Origin: Frigidibacter sp. ROC022
GTDB lineage: Bacteria; Pseudomonadota; Alphaproteobacteria; Rhodobacterales; Rhodobacteraceae
DNA: 64,000 nt
Assembly: GCF_024723735.1 (NCBI RefSeq)
Contig: NZ_JANQDU010000004.1
Span: 248,001 to 312,000 of the forward strand
Direction of reading: 5' to 3'
Position numbers and translations under genes: made by a program
Shown: positions 16,847-25,165 of the stretch, piece after piece
Layout of the letters: each line of letters begins with the position of its first letter
Position numbering within the stretch: the first letter of the stretch is position 1
Notes under the pieces: model-generated
Databases searched by the model: none
What the model saw: only the letters and a program-made list of their open reading frames with translations
What the model was told of the DNA's origin: nothing

Positions 16847-19027
16847 TTATCGCCCCCGCCGCGGTTTGCCGCCGCGCATGCCGCCTCGGCCCGCCGTGCT
16901 TCGGGCCTTCGGGCCTTGGGCGGCATCGCTCGCGGCCTCTACCGCCGACTGCCGCGCCAGCGGGTCGTCCGCGATCGCGAGTTCCACCGCTTCCAGCCGC
17001 TTGATCTCGTCGCGCAGGCGGGCGGCCTCTTCGAATTCGAGGTTCTCCGCGGCCTTGCGCATGTCGGTGCGCAACCCCTCCAGATGGGTCGCCAGATTGT
17101 CGCCGACCATCGCCTTGTCGACCTTCGCGGTGATCCGGCTCTGGTCGGTGTCGCCCTGCCACAGCCCGTCCAGAACGTCCGCGACGTTCTTCTTCACCGT
17201 CTCGGGGGTGATCCCGTGTGCGTCGTTATAGGCGCGCTGCTTTTCGCGGCGCCGGTTGGTTTCGCGGATCGCCCGTTCCATGCTGCCGGTGATCCGGTCG
17301 GCATAGAGGATCACCCGGCCTTCCGAGTTCCGCGCCGCACGGCCGATGGTCTGGATCAGCGAGGTTTCCGAGCGCAGGAAACCTTCCTTGTCGGCGTCGA
17401 GGATCGCCACCAGCCCGCATTCGGGGATGTCCAGCCCCTCGCGCAGCAGGTTGATCCCGATCAGCACGTCGAAGGCGCCCAGCCGCAGGTCGCGCAGGAT
17501 CTCGATCCGTTCCAGCGTGTCGATGTCGGAATGCATGTAGCGCACCCGGATGCCCTGTTCGTGCATGTATTCGGTCAGGTCCTCGGCCATCCGCTTGGTC
17601 AGCGTCGTGACCAGGGTGCGCAGGCCCTTGGCGGCGACCTTGCGGACCTCGTCCAGCAGATCGTCGACCTGCATCTCGACCGGGCGGATTTCGACCTCGG
17701 GGTCCAGAAGCCCGGTCGGGCGGATCACCTGTTCGGTGAAGACGCCGCCCGATTGCTGCAACTCCCAGGCGGCCGGGGTGGCCGAGACGAAGATGCTCTG
17801 CGGCCGCATCGCGTCCCATTCCTCGAACTTCAGCGGGCGGTTGTCCATGCAGGAGGGCAGGCGGAAGCCATGCTCGGCCAGGGTGAACTTGCGCCGGTAG
17901 TCGCCCCTGTACATGCCGCCGATCTGCGGCACCGAGACGTGGCTTTCGTCGGCAAAGACAATGGCATCGTCGGGGATGAACTCGAACAGGGTCGGCGGCG
18001 GCTCGCCCGGGGCGCGGCCTGTGAGATAGCGCGAATAGTTCTCGATCCCGTTGCACACGCCCGTCGCCTCGAGCATCTCGAGATCGAAGCGTGTGCGCTG
18101 CTCCAGCCGCTGCGCCTCGAGCAGCTTGCCCTCGCCCACCAGCTGGTCGAGCCGCTGCTGCAGCTCGGCCTTGATGCCCTTGATCGCCTGCTGCATCGTC
18201 GGGCGCGGTGTCACATAGTGCGAATTGGCATAGATGCGGATCTGCTCGAAGGTGTTGGTCTTGGCGCCGGTGAGCGGATCGAATTCGGTGATGCTTTCCA
18301 GCTCGTCGCCGAAGAACGAGAACCGCCAGGCCCGGTCTTCCAGGTGCGCCGGCCAGACTTCCAGACTGTCGCCCCGAACCCGGAAACTGCCGCGCGCGAA
18401 GGCGGCGTCATTGCGACGGTATTGCTGGGCGACAAGCTCGGCCATCACCTGCCGCTGGTCATAGCTTTCGCCGGTCTTCAGATCCTGCGTCATAGCCGAA
18501 TAGGTCTCGACCGAACCGATGCCGTAGATGCACGAGACCGAGGCGACGATGATCACGTCGTCGCGTTCCAGAAGCGCCCGGGTGGCCGAGTGGCGCATCC
18601 GGTCGATCTGTTCGTTGATCTGGCTTTCCTTCTCGATATAGGTGTCGGATCGCGGCACATAGGCTTCGGGCTGATAGTAGTCGTAGTAGCTGACGAAGTA
18701 TTCGACCGCGTTGTCGGGAAAGAAGCCCTTGAACTCTCCGTAGAGCTGCGCCGCCAGGGTCTTGTTCGGCGCCAGGATGATCGCCGGTCGCTGGGTCTCC
18801 TCGATCACCTTGGCCATGGTGAAGGTCTTGCCGGTGCCGGTGGCGCCCAGCAGGACCTGATCGCGCTCGCCGTTCAGAATGCCCTGCGACAGTTCGGCGA
18901 TCGCCGTCGGCTGATCCCCTGCCGCGGTGAACGGCGTCTGCATGACAAAGCGCCGCCCGCCTTCCAGCTTCGGCCGGGTCAGCACCTCGGGGCGGTCGGT
19001 CAGGGCATTCGTGTTGTTATGTGGCAT
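16847..19027 (-). CDS. uvrB: Excinuclease ABC subunit B
   Basis: A 726-residue UvrB, the damage-verifying helicase-like subunit of nucleotide excision repair. It shows Walker A GATGTGKT (about residue 60), the beta-hairpin [20 protein letters not shown] (about 113-132) that inserts between DNA strands, the DESH Walker B motif, late helicase motifs ([22 protein letters not shown]) and a C-terminal UVR domain (about residues 645-680, [21 protein letters not shown]) that binds UvrA/UvrC. The last residues form a Gly/Arg/Lys tail. The start at MPHNNTN follows a GGGGCAAGGAGTC purine-rich stretch on the minus strand. No consensus GTTC-N7-GTTC LexA box was found upstream. Confidence 0.97.
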   Translation of the reverse strand: MPHNNTNALTDRPEVLTRPKLEGGRRFVMQTPFTAAGDQPTAIAELSQGILNGERDQVLLGATGTGKTFTMAKVIEETQRPAIILAPNKTLAAQLYGEFKGFFPDNAVEYFVSYYDYYQPEAYVPRSDTYIEKESQINEQIDRMRHSATRALLERDDVIIVASVSCIYGIGSVETYSAMTQDLKTGESYDQRQVMAELVAQQYRRNDAAFARGSFRVRGDSLEVWPAHLEDRAWRFSFFGDELESITEFDPLTGAKTNTFEQIRIYANSHYVTPRPTMQQAIKGIKAELQQRLDQLVGEGKLLEAQRLEQRTRFDLEMLEATGVCNGIENYSRYLTGRAPGEPPPTLFEFIPDDAIVFADESHVSVPQIGGMYRGDYRRKFTLAEHGFRLPSCMDNRPLKFEEWDAMRPQSIFVSATPAAWELQQSGGVFTEQVIRPTGLLDPEVEIRPVEMQVDDLLDEVRKVAAKGLRTLVTTLTKRMAEDLTEYMHEQGIRVRYMHSDIDTLERIEILRDLRLGAFDVLIGINLLREGLDIPECGLVAILDADKEGFLRSETSLIQTIGRAARNSEGRVILYADRITGSMERAIRETNRRREKQRAYNDAHGITPETVKKNVADVLDGLWQGDTDQSRITAKVDKAMVGDNLATHLEGLRTDMRKAAENLEFEEAARLRDEIKRLEAVELAIADDPLARQSAVEAASDAAQGPKARSTAGRGGMRGGKPRRGR

Positions 19028-19564
19028 GGGGGGCGACTCCTTGCCCCCAAGATGGGCGGATTGCGCCCGGGCGCAAGGGCAGGCTGCCGCCGGGCGGTAC
19101 GTTGCGGCGCCCTGCTGACGTGATCTGGCAGGGGCGGGGTCGGTTCGGCCATGTGGCCGGGTGCTGCGTGGCCGGTGATCCGCTGCCCAGGTGATCCGGT
19201 GTGTAGAGCTTAAGAAAGTCCTACCATTTTGGAACGCATTTTCGACAATTGAACACCGTCAGGTCGGTTGTTGCGCTTGATCGGCGCGGGGTCGGGGCGT
19301 AGCCTTTGCGGGCAAGCATCTGAACAGACTGCCGGGGTCGGCGCACCATCCACCCCACCCACGCTTCCAGCCGTGCCCCGGCAGTCACCCCTGCTCTCAC
19401 CCCCACAACTCACCGGATTGCCGCTTTGCCCGGCCTCCCGTCGGATGCCGGCGCCTTCCAATGGCTTGTTGCGGCAGGAAGCGCCTCGTGCGACCGGAGC
19501 GCTGGCCCTTGCCTCGGGTGCCGATTCTGCGGATAACACGCCCGAAGCCAGAGGAGTCTGCCCC
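19028..19564. other. Gene-free divergent region between uvrB and the NDUFS4-like gene
   Basis: No supported coding region. It must hold the uvrB promoter on the minus side. A candidate promoter for the NDUFS4-like gene is TTGATC (19277-19282) with TAGCCT (19300-19305) after a 17-base spacer, leaving a leader of about 250 bases that contains the long inverted repeat listed separately. Open frames here have no recognisable protein character. Confidence 0.5.
19327..19386 (+). repeat. Perfect 11-bp inverted repeat with 38-nt loop (structured leader or small RNA?)
   Basis: GACTGCCGGGG (19327-19337) is exactly mirrored by CCCCGGCAGTC (19376-19386). The intervening bases are C-rich. It lies about 180 bases before the NDUFS4-like start codon and just after the candidate promoter. 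It could be a leader structure or a small RNA; no known RNA family motif was recognised. Confidence 0.55.
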
Positions 19565-19876
19565 ATGCGCGCCCGTATCTTTCAGCCTGCCCGCACCGCG
19601 ATGTCCTCGGGCACCGCAAGGACCCGACGCTGGGTGCTGGAATATGCCCCGACCCAAAGCCGCGAGATCGACCCGCTGATGGGCTGGACCGGCTCGGGCG
19701 ACACGAACCAGCAGGTGCGCCTGACCTTCGCCACCAAGGAAGAGGCGCTGGACTACGCGCAGGACAAGGGGCTGGAGGTCACGCTGGTCGAGCCGCACAA
19801 GCGCAAGCCCAATATCCGCCCTGGCGGCTATGGCGAGAACTTCGCAACCAACCGGCGGACCGTCTGGACCCATTAG
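19565..19876 (+). CDS. Complex I accessory subunit, NDUFS4-like (ETC complex I conserved region)
   Basis: A 103-residue protein matching the mitochondrial 18-kDa/NDUFS4 subunit family of NADH:ubiquinone oxidoreductase, found mainly in alphaproteobacteria and mitochondria. Diagnostic segments are the start [23 protein letters not shown] near residue 22, [19 protein letters not shown] (about 37-55) with the WTGS motif, the EEALDYA helix and [15 protein letters not shown] at the C-terminus. The start at 19565 follows an AGAGGAG site; the frame is open further up but lacks family resemblance. It should associate with the peripheral arm of complex I, although the nuo operon is not in the window. 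Confidence 0.93.
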   Translation: MRARIFQPARTAMSSGTARTRRWVLEYAPTQSREIDPLMGWTGSGDTNQQVRLTFATKEEALDYAQDKGLEVTLVEPHKRKPNIRPGGYGENFATNRRTVWTH

Positions 19877-20006
19877 GGCCTTTCGGGCCTGACCGAAAGA
19901 CCAGCCCGGTTGACCTGACCTCTTGGGCCCGCGTTCATCACGCGAGCCCGCAGGTTTGATTTCGGTAGCCATGGGGTCGGCTTGTGTCGGCGCGCCCTCA
20001 TGTCGC

Positions 20007-22076
20007 TCAAACGCCAGGCGCCCGCCCGAGGCCCGCCAGTTGGCGGAACGCGACGGGCGAGATCAGAACCAGACCGACCAGCGTGGCGATCAGGTTGGGC
20101 GCCACCAGGAAGATCGCCGCGACCACCAGCAAGGCCCTTTCAAAGGCGAAGACAGGTGCAAACAGCCATCCGGCGAAAGCCGCCGAAAGCGCCCAGATCC
20201 CCAGCATCGCACCGCCGGCGGCAAGAAAGAACGCCTCCCAGGTGAATCCGTCTACGACCAGCAGCAGCGAGGGCGAGAAGACGAAGACGAAGGGCACCAG
20301 CGCCTTGCCGATCCCCAGCCGGAAGGCGGTGTTGCCGGCCTTGAAGGCGTTGCAGTTGGCGATCCCGGCGGCCGCATAGGCAGCCAGGGCCACCGGTGGC
20401 GTGATGTCGGCCAGCACGCCGTAGTAGAAGACGAAGAAATGCGCCACCAGCGGCTGCACCCCCAGAAGTCCCAGGATCGGCGCCGCGACCGCGATCATGA
20501 TCAGGTAGTTGGCGGTGGTCGGAATACCGCAGCCCATCAGGATGCAGACAATGGCAGTCAGGATCAGGGTGAACAGAAGCGTCATGTCGGTCTGGGTCAT
20601 GACCTCGAAAGGCAGCACCGACAGCCAGCCCGTGATGCTCCCGGCCCAGGTGGCGGCGATCCCGGTGACCATATAGGCGATCTTGAAGCCGACTCCGGTC
20701 AGCGTGACGATGCCGATGATCACCCCGACCAGGGCGGCCGCGGCGGTTACCGACAGCGAATATTTCGCGCCCAGCACGAAGCCGTCGAAAATCCCCCGGA
20801 TGACCGCGTTGGCGGCGGCGCGCGGCGTCAGCGTGGCCGCGCTCTGAATGATCAGCACCGCGATGCAGGAGGTGATGCCCCAGAATGCCGCCGCGTAGGG
20901 CGTCATCCCCGACAACAGCACCGAGACCAGGATGATCAGCGGCACCACCGTCATCCAGCCTGCCTTCAGCACTTTCCAGATTTCGGGCAGCTCGTCCTTG
21001 GTCAATCCGCGCAGGCCGCGCCGTCGCGCCTCCAGGTGGACCTGGGTAAGCACCCCGAAGAAATGCATGAAGGCCGGCACCAGCGCCGCGGTCAGGATCG
21101 TGGTCAGCGGCAGGCCTAGGTATTCGATCATCAGAAAGGCCACCGCGCCCATGACCGGGGGGGTGATCTGGCCGCCGGTCGAAGAGGCTGCCTCGACCGC
21201 CGCCGCAAAATGCCGCGGATAGCCGATGCGGATCATCGCCGGGATCGTCAGCGAGCCGGTGGTCACCGTGTTGGCGATCGACGAACCCGAGATCGAACCG
21301 AGCAGCGCCGAGGACAGCACCGAGACTTTCGCCGGCCCGCCCGCATAGCGCCCCGCGATGGCCGAGGCGAGGTCGATGAAGAGCTGCCCCAGACCGATCC
21401 GCGTCGCCAGAACCCCGAACAGCACGAAGTGGAACACATAGGTCGAGATCACCCTGAGCGCGGTTCCATAGATGCCCTGGCTGGTCAGGTAGAGATGGTT
21501 GACGATGCCGCTCCAGCTGGCGCCGGGATGCACCAGCACCCCGGGCATCGAGCGGCCGAAATAGGCATAGGCGATGAACAGCAGCGCGATCACCGGCAGC
21601 GGCCAGCCCATCGAGCGCCGCACCGCCTCGAGCAGCACCACGATCAGCGTGGTGCCCATGATTACGTCGATCGGCAGCGGATTGCCGACCCGGAACGCCA
21701 GCTGTTCGTAGATCCAGGGCACATAGAAGGCCGAGACCAGTCCGGCGATGGCCAGCAGCCAGTCCCAGATCGGCAGGCCCAACGGCGCCCAGATCCGGTT
21801 GGTCGGCGTCGGGCCCTGTCCCCAGATCCCGAAGGACATGAAGATCAGCGCCAGGGTAAAGCCCATATGGACGCCGGTATGGGTGGTCATCGGCGGGATG
21901 CCGAAGCCCGAGGTGTAATAGTGATAGCACGAGAGACCGAACAGGATCGTACCTGACAGGATCAGCACTGGTCGTGACTGGGGCCGGAACCGGACCTCGC
22001 TGTCGAAACTCTCTTCCAACTTGCGCAGCTCTTCCGCGGTGAGCGTGGCTACCGAACTCTCGGCTTTTTCGGTCAT
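20007..22076 (-). CDS. TRAP transporter fused permease (DctQM), TAXI type
   Basis: A 689-residue polytopic membrane protein with about 16-18 helices. The N-terminal part (to about residue 200) corresponds to a DctQ-like module, and the rest is DctM-like with GSISGSSIANTVTTGSLTIP near residue 260, GGQITPPVMGAVAFLM near 296 and FYYGVLADITPPVALAAYAAAG near 555. Such 4TM/12TM fused permeases pair with TAXI-family binding proteins, one of which is encoded directly upstream. Transport is ion-driven; TAXI substrates are often dicarboxylates or amino acids, but none can be assigned here. Confidence 0.93.
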   Translation of the reverse strand: MTEKAESSVATLTAEELRKLEESFDSEVRFRPQSRPVLILSGTILFGLSCYHYYTSGFGIPPMTTHTGVHMGFTLALIFMSFGIWGQGPTPTNRIWAPLGLPIWDWLLAIAGLVSAFYVPWIYEQLAFRVGNPLPIDVIMGTTLIVVLLEAVRRSMGWPLPVIALLFIAYAYFGRSMPGVLVHPGASWSGIVNHLYLTSQGIYGTALRVISTYVFHFVLFGVLATRIGLGQLFIDLASAIAGRYAGGPAKVSVLSSALLGSISGSSIANTVTTGSLTIPAMIRIGYPRHFAAAVEAASSTGGQITPPVMGAVAFLMIEYLGLPLTTILTAALVPAFMHFFGVLTQVHLEARRRGLRGLTKDELPEIWKVLKAGWMTVVPLIILVSVLLSGMTPYAAAFWGITSCIAVLIIQSAATLTPRAAANAVIRGIFDGFVLGAKYSLSVTAAAALVGVIIGIVTLTGVGFKIAYMVTGIAATWAGSITGWLSVLPFEVMTQTDMTLLFTLILTAIVCILMGCGIPTTANYLIMIAVAAPILGLLGVQPLVAHFFVFYYGVLADITPPVALAAYAAAGIANCNAFKAGNTAFRLGIGKALVPFVFVFSPSLLLVVDGFTWEAFFLAAGGAMLGIWALSAAFAGWLFAPVFAFERALLVVAAIFLVAPNLIATLVGLVLISPVAFRQLAGLGRAPGV

Positions 22077-22138
22077 CCAGGGGTCCCCAGGCAGTCTGTA
22101 TCGGATCGCGGCCGGAACTTGCCCGGCCGAAAAGCATC

Positions 22139-22163
22139 GGGGCCGACCCTTGGGGTCGGCCCC
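22139..22163 (-). terminator. Strong hairpin between TAXI binding-protein and permease genes
   Basis: Perfect 11-base stem GGGGCCGACCC/GGGTCGGCCCC with a three-base loop, eight bases after the binding-protein stop on the minus strand. A short T-run (CTTTTC) follows on that strand. It probably acts as a partial terminator that lets the binding protein be made in excess over the permease. Confidence 0.68.
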
Positions 22164-22170
22164 GCGGCCC

Positions 22171-23193
22171 TTACTTCAAGAGGCCGGCTTCTTTGTAGAA
22201 CCGCTCGGCACCCGCATGCAGCGGAATCCCGACGCCGTCCAGCGCGCTCTCGGCGGTGATCGCCTTGCCCTTGGCATGGCCGGCGTCCAGGAGCTTGCGG
22301 GTATTGTCGTTCCACAGCGCCTTGGTGATCTGGTAGATCAGATCGTCCGACTGGTCGGCCGAGGTGACCCAGAGCGCCATGACCGAGATCGTCTCGACAT
22401 CGCCATCCACGCCCTTGTAGGTGCCGCCCGGCACCAGATCCTTGGCGAAGAACGGATAGTCGGCAATGGTCTTGTCGGCCTCGGCGCCATTGATCGGCAC
22501 CAGGGTGATGTCCTGCTGGCTGGCCAGTTCGGCAATCGCGCCGGCCGGGAAGCCGCCGACGAAGAAGAAGGCATCCATCGCGCCGTCGCGCATCCGGTCG
22601 CCGGCCTGATCGGGCTTGAGGTATTCGGCCTGAATGTCGTCCTCGGTCAGCCCGTAGGCGCCCAGAATGATCCGCGCGTCGACCAGGGTGCCCGAGCCGG
22701 GTTCATCCAGCGACACCCGCTTGCCCTTGAGATCGGCGACCGAGCTGATGCCCGAGGCTTTCGAGGCGACGAGGTGGATCGATTCCGGATAGAGCGAGGC
22801 GATGGCACGCAGCTTGTCGACCGCGGGCTTGCCTTCCCAGACGCCGGTGCCGGACTGGGCCCATGCGGCGACATCGGATTGCACGAAGCCCGATTCCAGC
22901 GTGCCGCCCATGATCCCGTTGATGTTTGCGACCGAGCCATTCGAAGAGACCGCAGTCGCGATGACGCCCGGAGCGCCGCAGGACCCACCCTGGTCGCAGG
23001 GCCGGCTGCCCGGCGGGTTCGAGATCGCATTCGCGATCAGCCCGCCAATCGGATAATAGGTGCCGGCGGTGCCACCGGTGCCGATCCGGAAGAATTGCAT
23101 GTCCTGCGCAAAAGCGCTGGTCGAATTCAGCAGACCGGCGCCGAACAGGCCGGTGGCGCCGAGGCCAAGCAGGAGGTTTCTGCGTGTCGTCAT
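22171..23193 (-). CDS. TAXI-family TRAP transporter solute-binding protein
   Basis: A 340-residue periplasmic binding protein. The N-terminus MTTRRNLLLGLGATGLFG has a twin-arginine-like motif and a hydrophobic core, with likely cleavage after SAFA. The mature start FFRIGTGGTAGTYYPIGG contains the TAXI signature (T-A-x-x-Y-P-I), followed by an NG(I/S)V-type segment and a conserved DEPGSGT region near residue 165. A CysGly-rich insert (PCDQGGSCGAPGVIA) lies near residue 65. The start at 23193 has GGGAG upstream; the earlier in-frame ATG lacks one. It feeds the fused permease encoded downstream. Confidence 0.93.
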   Translation of the reverse strand: MTTRRNLLLGLGATGLFGAGLLNSTSAFAQDMQFFRIGTGGTAGTYYPIGGLIANAISNPPGSRPCDQGGSCGAPGVIATAVSSNGSVANINGIMGGTLESGFVQSDVAAWAQSGTGVWEGKPAVDKLRAIASLYPESIHLVASKASGISSVADLKGKRVSLDEPGSGTLVDARIILGAYGLTEDDIQAEYLKPDQAGDRMRDGAMDAFFFVGGFPAGAIAELASQQDITLVPINGAEADKTIADYPFFAKDLVPGGTYKGVDGDVETISVMALWVTSADQSDDLIYQITKALWNDNTRKLLDAGHAKGKAITAESALDGVGIPLHAGAERFYKEAGLLK

Positions 23194-23715
23194 TGTCGAT
23201 CTCCCTTTTGCAAACTGCCCACACAAAATCACCTTGGCGGCATAGGTTCAACAATGATGTGCACGTCCAATCCGGAGGCTGGCCGCTGCTGATCCTGCTC
23301 CGCCGGTCAAGGTTGTCGCGGGCGAAACGGCATGAGCCGCGAACCCGTTCGCTGTTCACGAAACGGCGTTTGTCTTGGTCCCCCGCGCCTTCAATCCGGC
23401 CGTATCCGCCAACTGACTTCCTCTGCTGATTGTCGGTATTCGATATCCATCCGGCCATTGGCCAAGATAATGTCGCGTCACGGGTTCCGACGGAGAACCC
23501 TGCCTGAGCTCCTCGGAAACCCAATTCCTTGAAGCGCGCCCTCTCGGGCTTTTGTGCGGGCTTTTTCCGCTATCAAAACGGCAGAAATCAACGCATTGAC
23601 TTTGCCTGCGTTTATGGGCTTCTCCGGGGTAGCCTTGCGCCAATTCTCACCCGGTGCTGCCGATGCTGACTTGCCGGGTGAGCTCCGCCCGACCCCCAAT
23701 GCGAAAGGACTGCCG
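23194..23715. other. Gene-free divergent region
   Basis: This holds the promoter of the TAXI operon (minus) and of the small exported-protein operon (plus). An inverted repeat AACGCA...TGCGTT (23590-23595, 23607-23612) brackets a TTGACT sequence and could be a promoter/operator for the rightward genes. No convincing protein or RNA gene was seen. Confidence 0.4.
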
Positions 23716-24237
23716 ATGCGCCGTTGCGCCGTCGTTGCCCTGCTGGTCTGTCTGCCTGCCGTGCCGACCTGGGCCGAACCCGCCACCCGCGCCGGCGCGG
23801 ATGGGATCGCCGCCGCCCTGGGCCGGCTTCTGCCTGCCGCGCCCGGCACGCTGGCCGTCACGCCGAGCGGCGACCGCTATGTCGCGACACTGGACCTGGG
23901 CGCCCTGTTGCCCGAGAAGAAAATCACCCTTACTCTGCGCTTCGGCAGCGTGGGAGCCGCCGCCTGCAAGCTGGATTTCGAGGGCAGAATGGACATCGGT
24001 CCGGGGCAGGCCCCGGTCGGAAGGGCCAGGATCGCCCTCGACGGGATCGAGGCGGTTCTGGCGGTGCTGAATGCCGGACCCGAGGAGGTGAAGGGGGACG
24101 CGGTGCCGGGGCTGCCGATGATGCGTGGCCCGGGTCGGGCCGAGAGCCCCGACAAGGTAAGCTGGGAGACCGAGATGACCCCTAAGGGAAAACTTCTGAT
24201 GAACGGCAACGATCTGCCGCCGATGATGGGCCGATGA
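23716..24237 (+). CDS. Hypothetical exported protein
   Basis: A 173-residue protein I do not recognise. MRRCAVVALLVCLPAVPTWA is a good Sec signal peptide with cleavage before AEPATRAG. The mature part (about 153 residues) looks like a soluble beta-rich domain with repeated TL.V/TLDL patterns, a single cysteine near residue 90 and a Met/Pro-rich tail (NDLPPMMGR). An AAAGGA site precedes the ATG at 23716; the frame is open further upstream with no protein-like signal. Its stop overlaps the GNAT start, so the two are co-expressed. Periplasmic location is inferred; no function is proposed. Confidence 0.72.
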   Translation: MRRCAVVALLVCLPAVPTWAEPATRAGADGIAAALGRLLPAAPGTLAVTPSGDRYVATLDLGALLPEKKITLTLRFGSVGAAACKLDFEGRMDIGPGQAPVGRARIALDGIEAVLAVLNAGPEEVKGDAVPGLPMMRGPGRAESPDKVSWETEMTPKGKLLMNGNDLPPMMGR

Positions 24238-24746
24238 ACGGTCCCGGGAACAGCAGGGTGCAGGGCAGCCGCATCGCGGCGGAAAATCCCCTGGGCGCGG
24301 ATCTGGCGCTTCTGCACCGGCGCCATACCGACGAGATGCATGCCGACACGCCGCCGGAGTCGATCCACATGTTGCCGGCCTCGGCGCTGGCCGCCCCGGG
24401 GATCAGTTTCTTCGTCGCCCGGGACGGCGAAGGGACACCGGTGGCGATGGGCGCCCTGAAACGGCTGGACGTCGTCCATGCCGAGATCAAGTCGATGCAT
24501 GTGCTGGCCGAGCATCGCGGCAAGGGGTTGGCCCGGCTGATGCTGATGCGGCTGATCGACGAGGCGCGGGCGGCGGGCTTTACCCGGGTCTCGCTCGAAA
24601 CCGGCAGCCAGGAGAGCTTCAAACCGGCGCGGGCGCTGTATCTGCGGTCGGGTTTCACCGAATGCGGCCCCTTCGCCAGCTACACCCATGATCCGAATTC
24701 GGTCTACATGACCTGCACCCTGGCCATGACGACCGAATCCGCCTGA
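24234..24746 (+). CDS. GNAT-family N-acetyltransferase
   Basis: A 170-residue acetyl-CoA-dependent acyltransferase. The core has a central strand VAMGALKRLD, then AEIKSMHVLAEHRGKGLARLMLMRLIDEAR (about residues 82-112) with the acetyl-CoA pyrophosphate loop HRGKGLA (R/Q-x-x-G-x-A type). FTRVSLETGSQESFKPARALYLRSGF matches the late GNAT motif B. It resembles putative acetyltransferases of the PhnO/YsnE type. It overlaps the preceding exported-protein gene by four bases. The substrate is unknown. Confidence 0.87.
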   Translation: MNGPGNSRVQGSRIAAENPLGADLALLHRRHTDEMHADTPPESIHMLPASALAAPGISFFVARDGEGTPVAMGALKRLDVVHAEIKSMHVLAEHRGKGLARLMLMRLIDEARAAGFTRVSLETGSQESFKPARALYLRSGFTECGPFASYTHDPNSVYMTCTLAMTTESA

Positions 24747-24806
24747 CCATCTCTTTGCCACGCCGGGCTTGTGGCGACGGCCCCTGGCGCTTTAGAAGCA
24801 GGCGAC

Positions 24807-24883
24807 GACTCCATAGCTCAACTGGATAGAGCAGCTGACTTCTAATCAGCAGGTTGAGGGTTCGAGTCCTTCTGGAGTCGCCA
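24807..24883 (+). tRNA. tRNA-Arg (anticodon TCT)
   Basis: A complete 77-nt cloverleaf. The acceptor stem GACTCCA pairs with TGGAGTC, discriminator G is followed by an encoded CCA, the D arm contains AGCTCAACTGGATAGAGC, the anticodon stem GCTGA/TCAGC encloses loop CTTCTAA (anticodon TCT, reading AGA/AGG) and the T arm carries GGTTCGAGTCC. The anticodon is clear from the seven-base loop. No integrase or repeated 3' end lies downstream, so it is not visibly an integration site. Confidence 0.97.
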
Positions 24884-25165
24884 AACGGATTGCCTTGCGG
24901 ACCCGGTCGCGACGTTGCGACACCGGGGCCGCAAGCGGGCAGGACGCGCCCGATTGCGGCGAAATGCCCTATGACTCGACGCCGAGGCGTGTCAGAAGCG
25001 GGCCGCGTCGCTCATCGGGGTCGCCGGCAGCAGACGCCGGTCGCCGGGGGCGCGGACGACACTCGGGGCATTTCAATCCGGCACTCCCATCGGGGCGTCC
25101 TTCCCCCGGGGCGCGCAGGCAGATATCGGGCGCCGACCGCCCGGGTTTCAGACAGGGCTCTCGCC

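Noticed and set aside
16823-19123. Long plus-strand frame opposite uvrB
   Set aside because: Antisense shadow of uvrB; composition dominated by His, Arg, Gln and Asp repeats.
19028-19260. LexA (SOS) box upstream of uvrB
   Set aside because: GTTC tetramers are present, but the alphaproteobacterial GTTC-N7-GTTC spacing is not; the nearest pair is 15 bases apart.
19210-19566. A 118-codon minus-strand frame in the uvrB/NDUFS4-like spacer
   Set aside because: No ribosome-binding site, no motif, Arg/Gly/Ala-rich content and overlap with the likely promoter and leader of the NDUFS4-like gene.
23590-23612. AACGCA...TGCGTT repeat as a copy of the acid-sugar locus operator
   Set aside because: The half-sites are in opposite order and the spacer differs (11 versus 15 bases), so similarity is probably chance.
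24807-25165. tRNA-Arg as an integration site
   Set aside because: tRNA genes often host islands, but no integrase, direct repeat of the tRNA 3' end or mobile gene is present.
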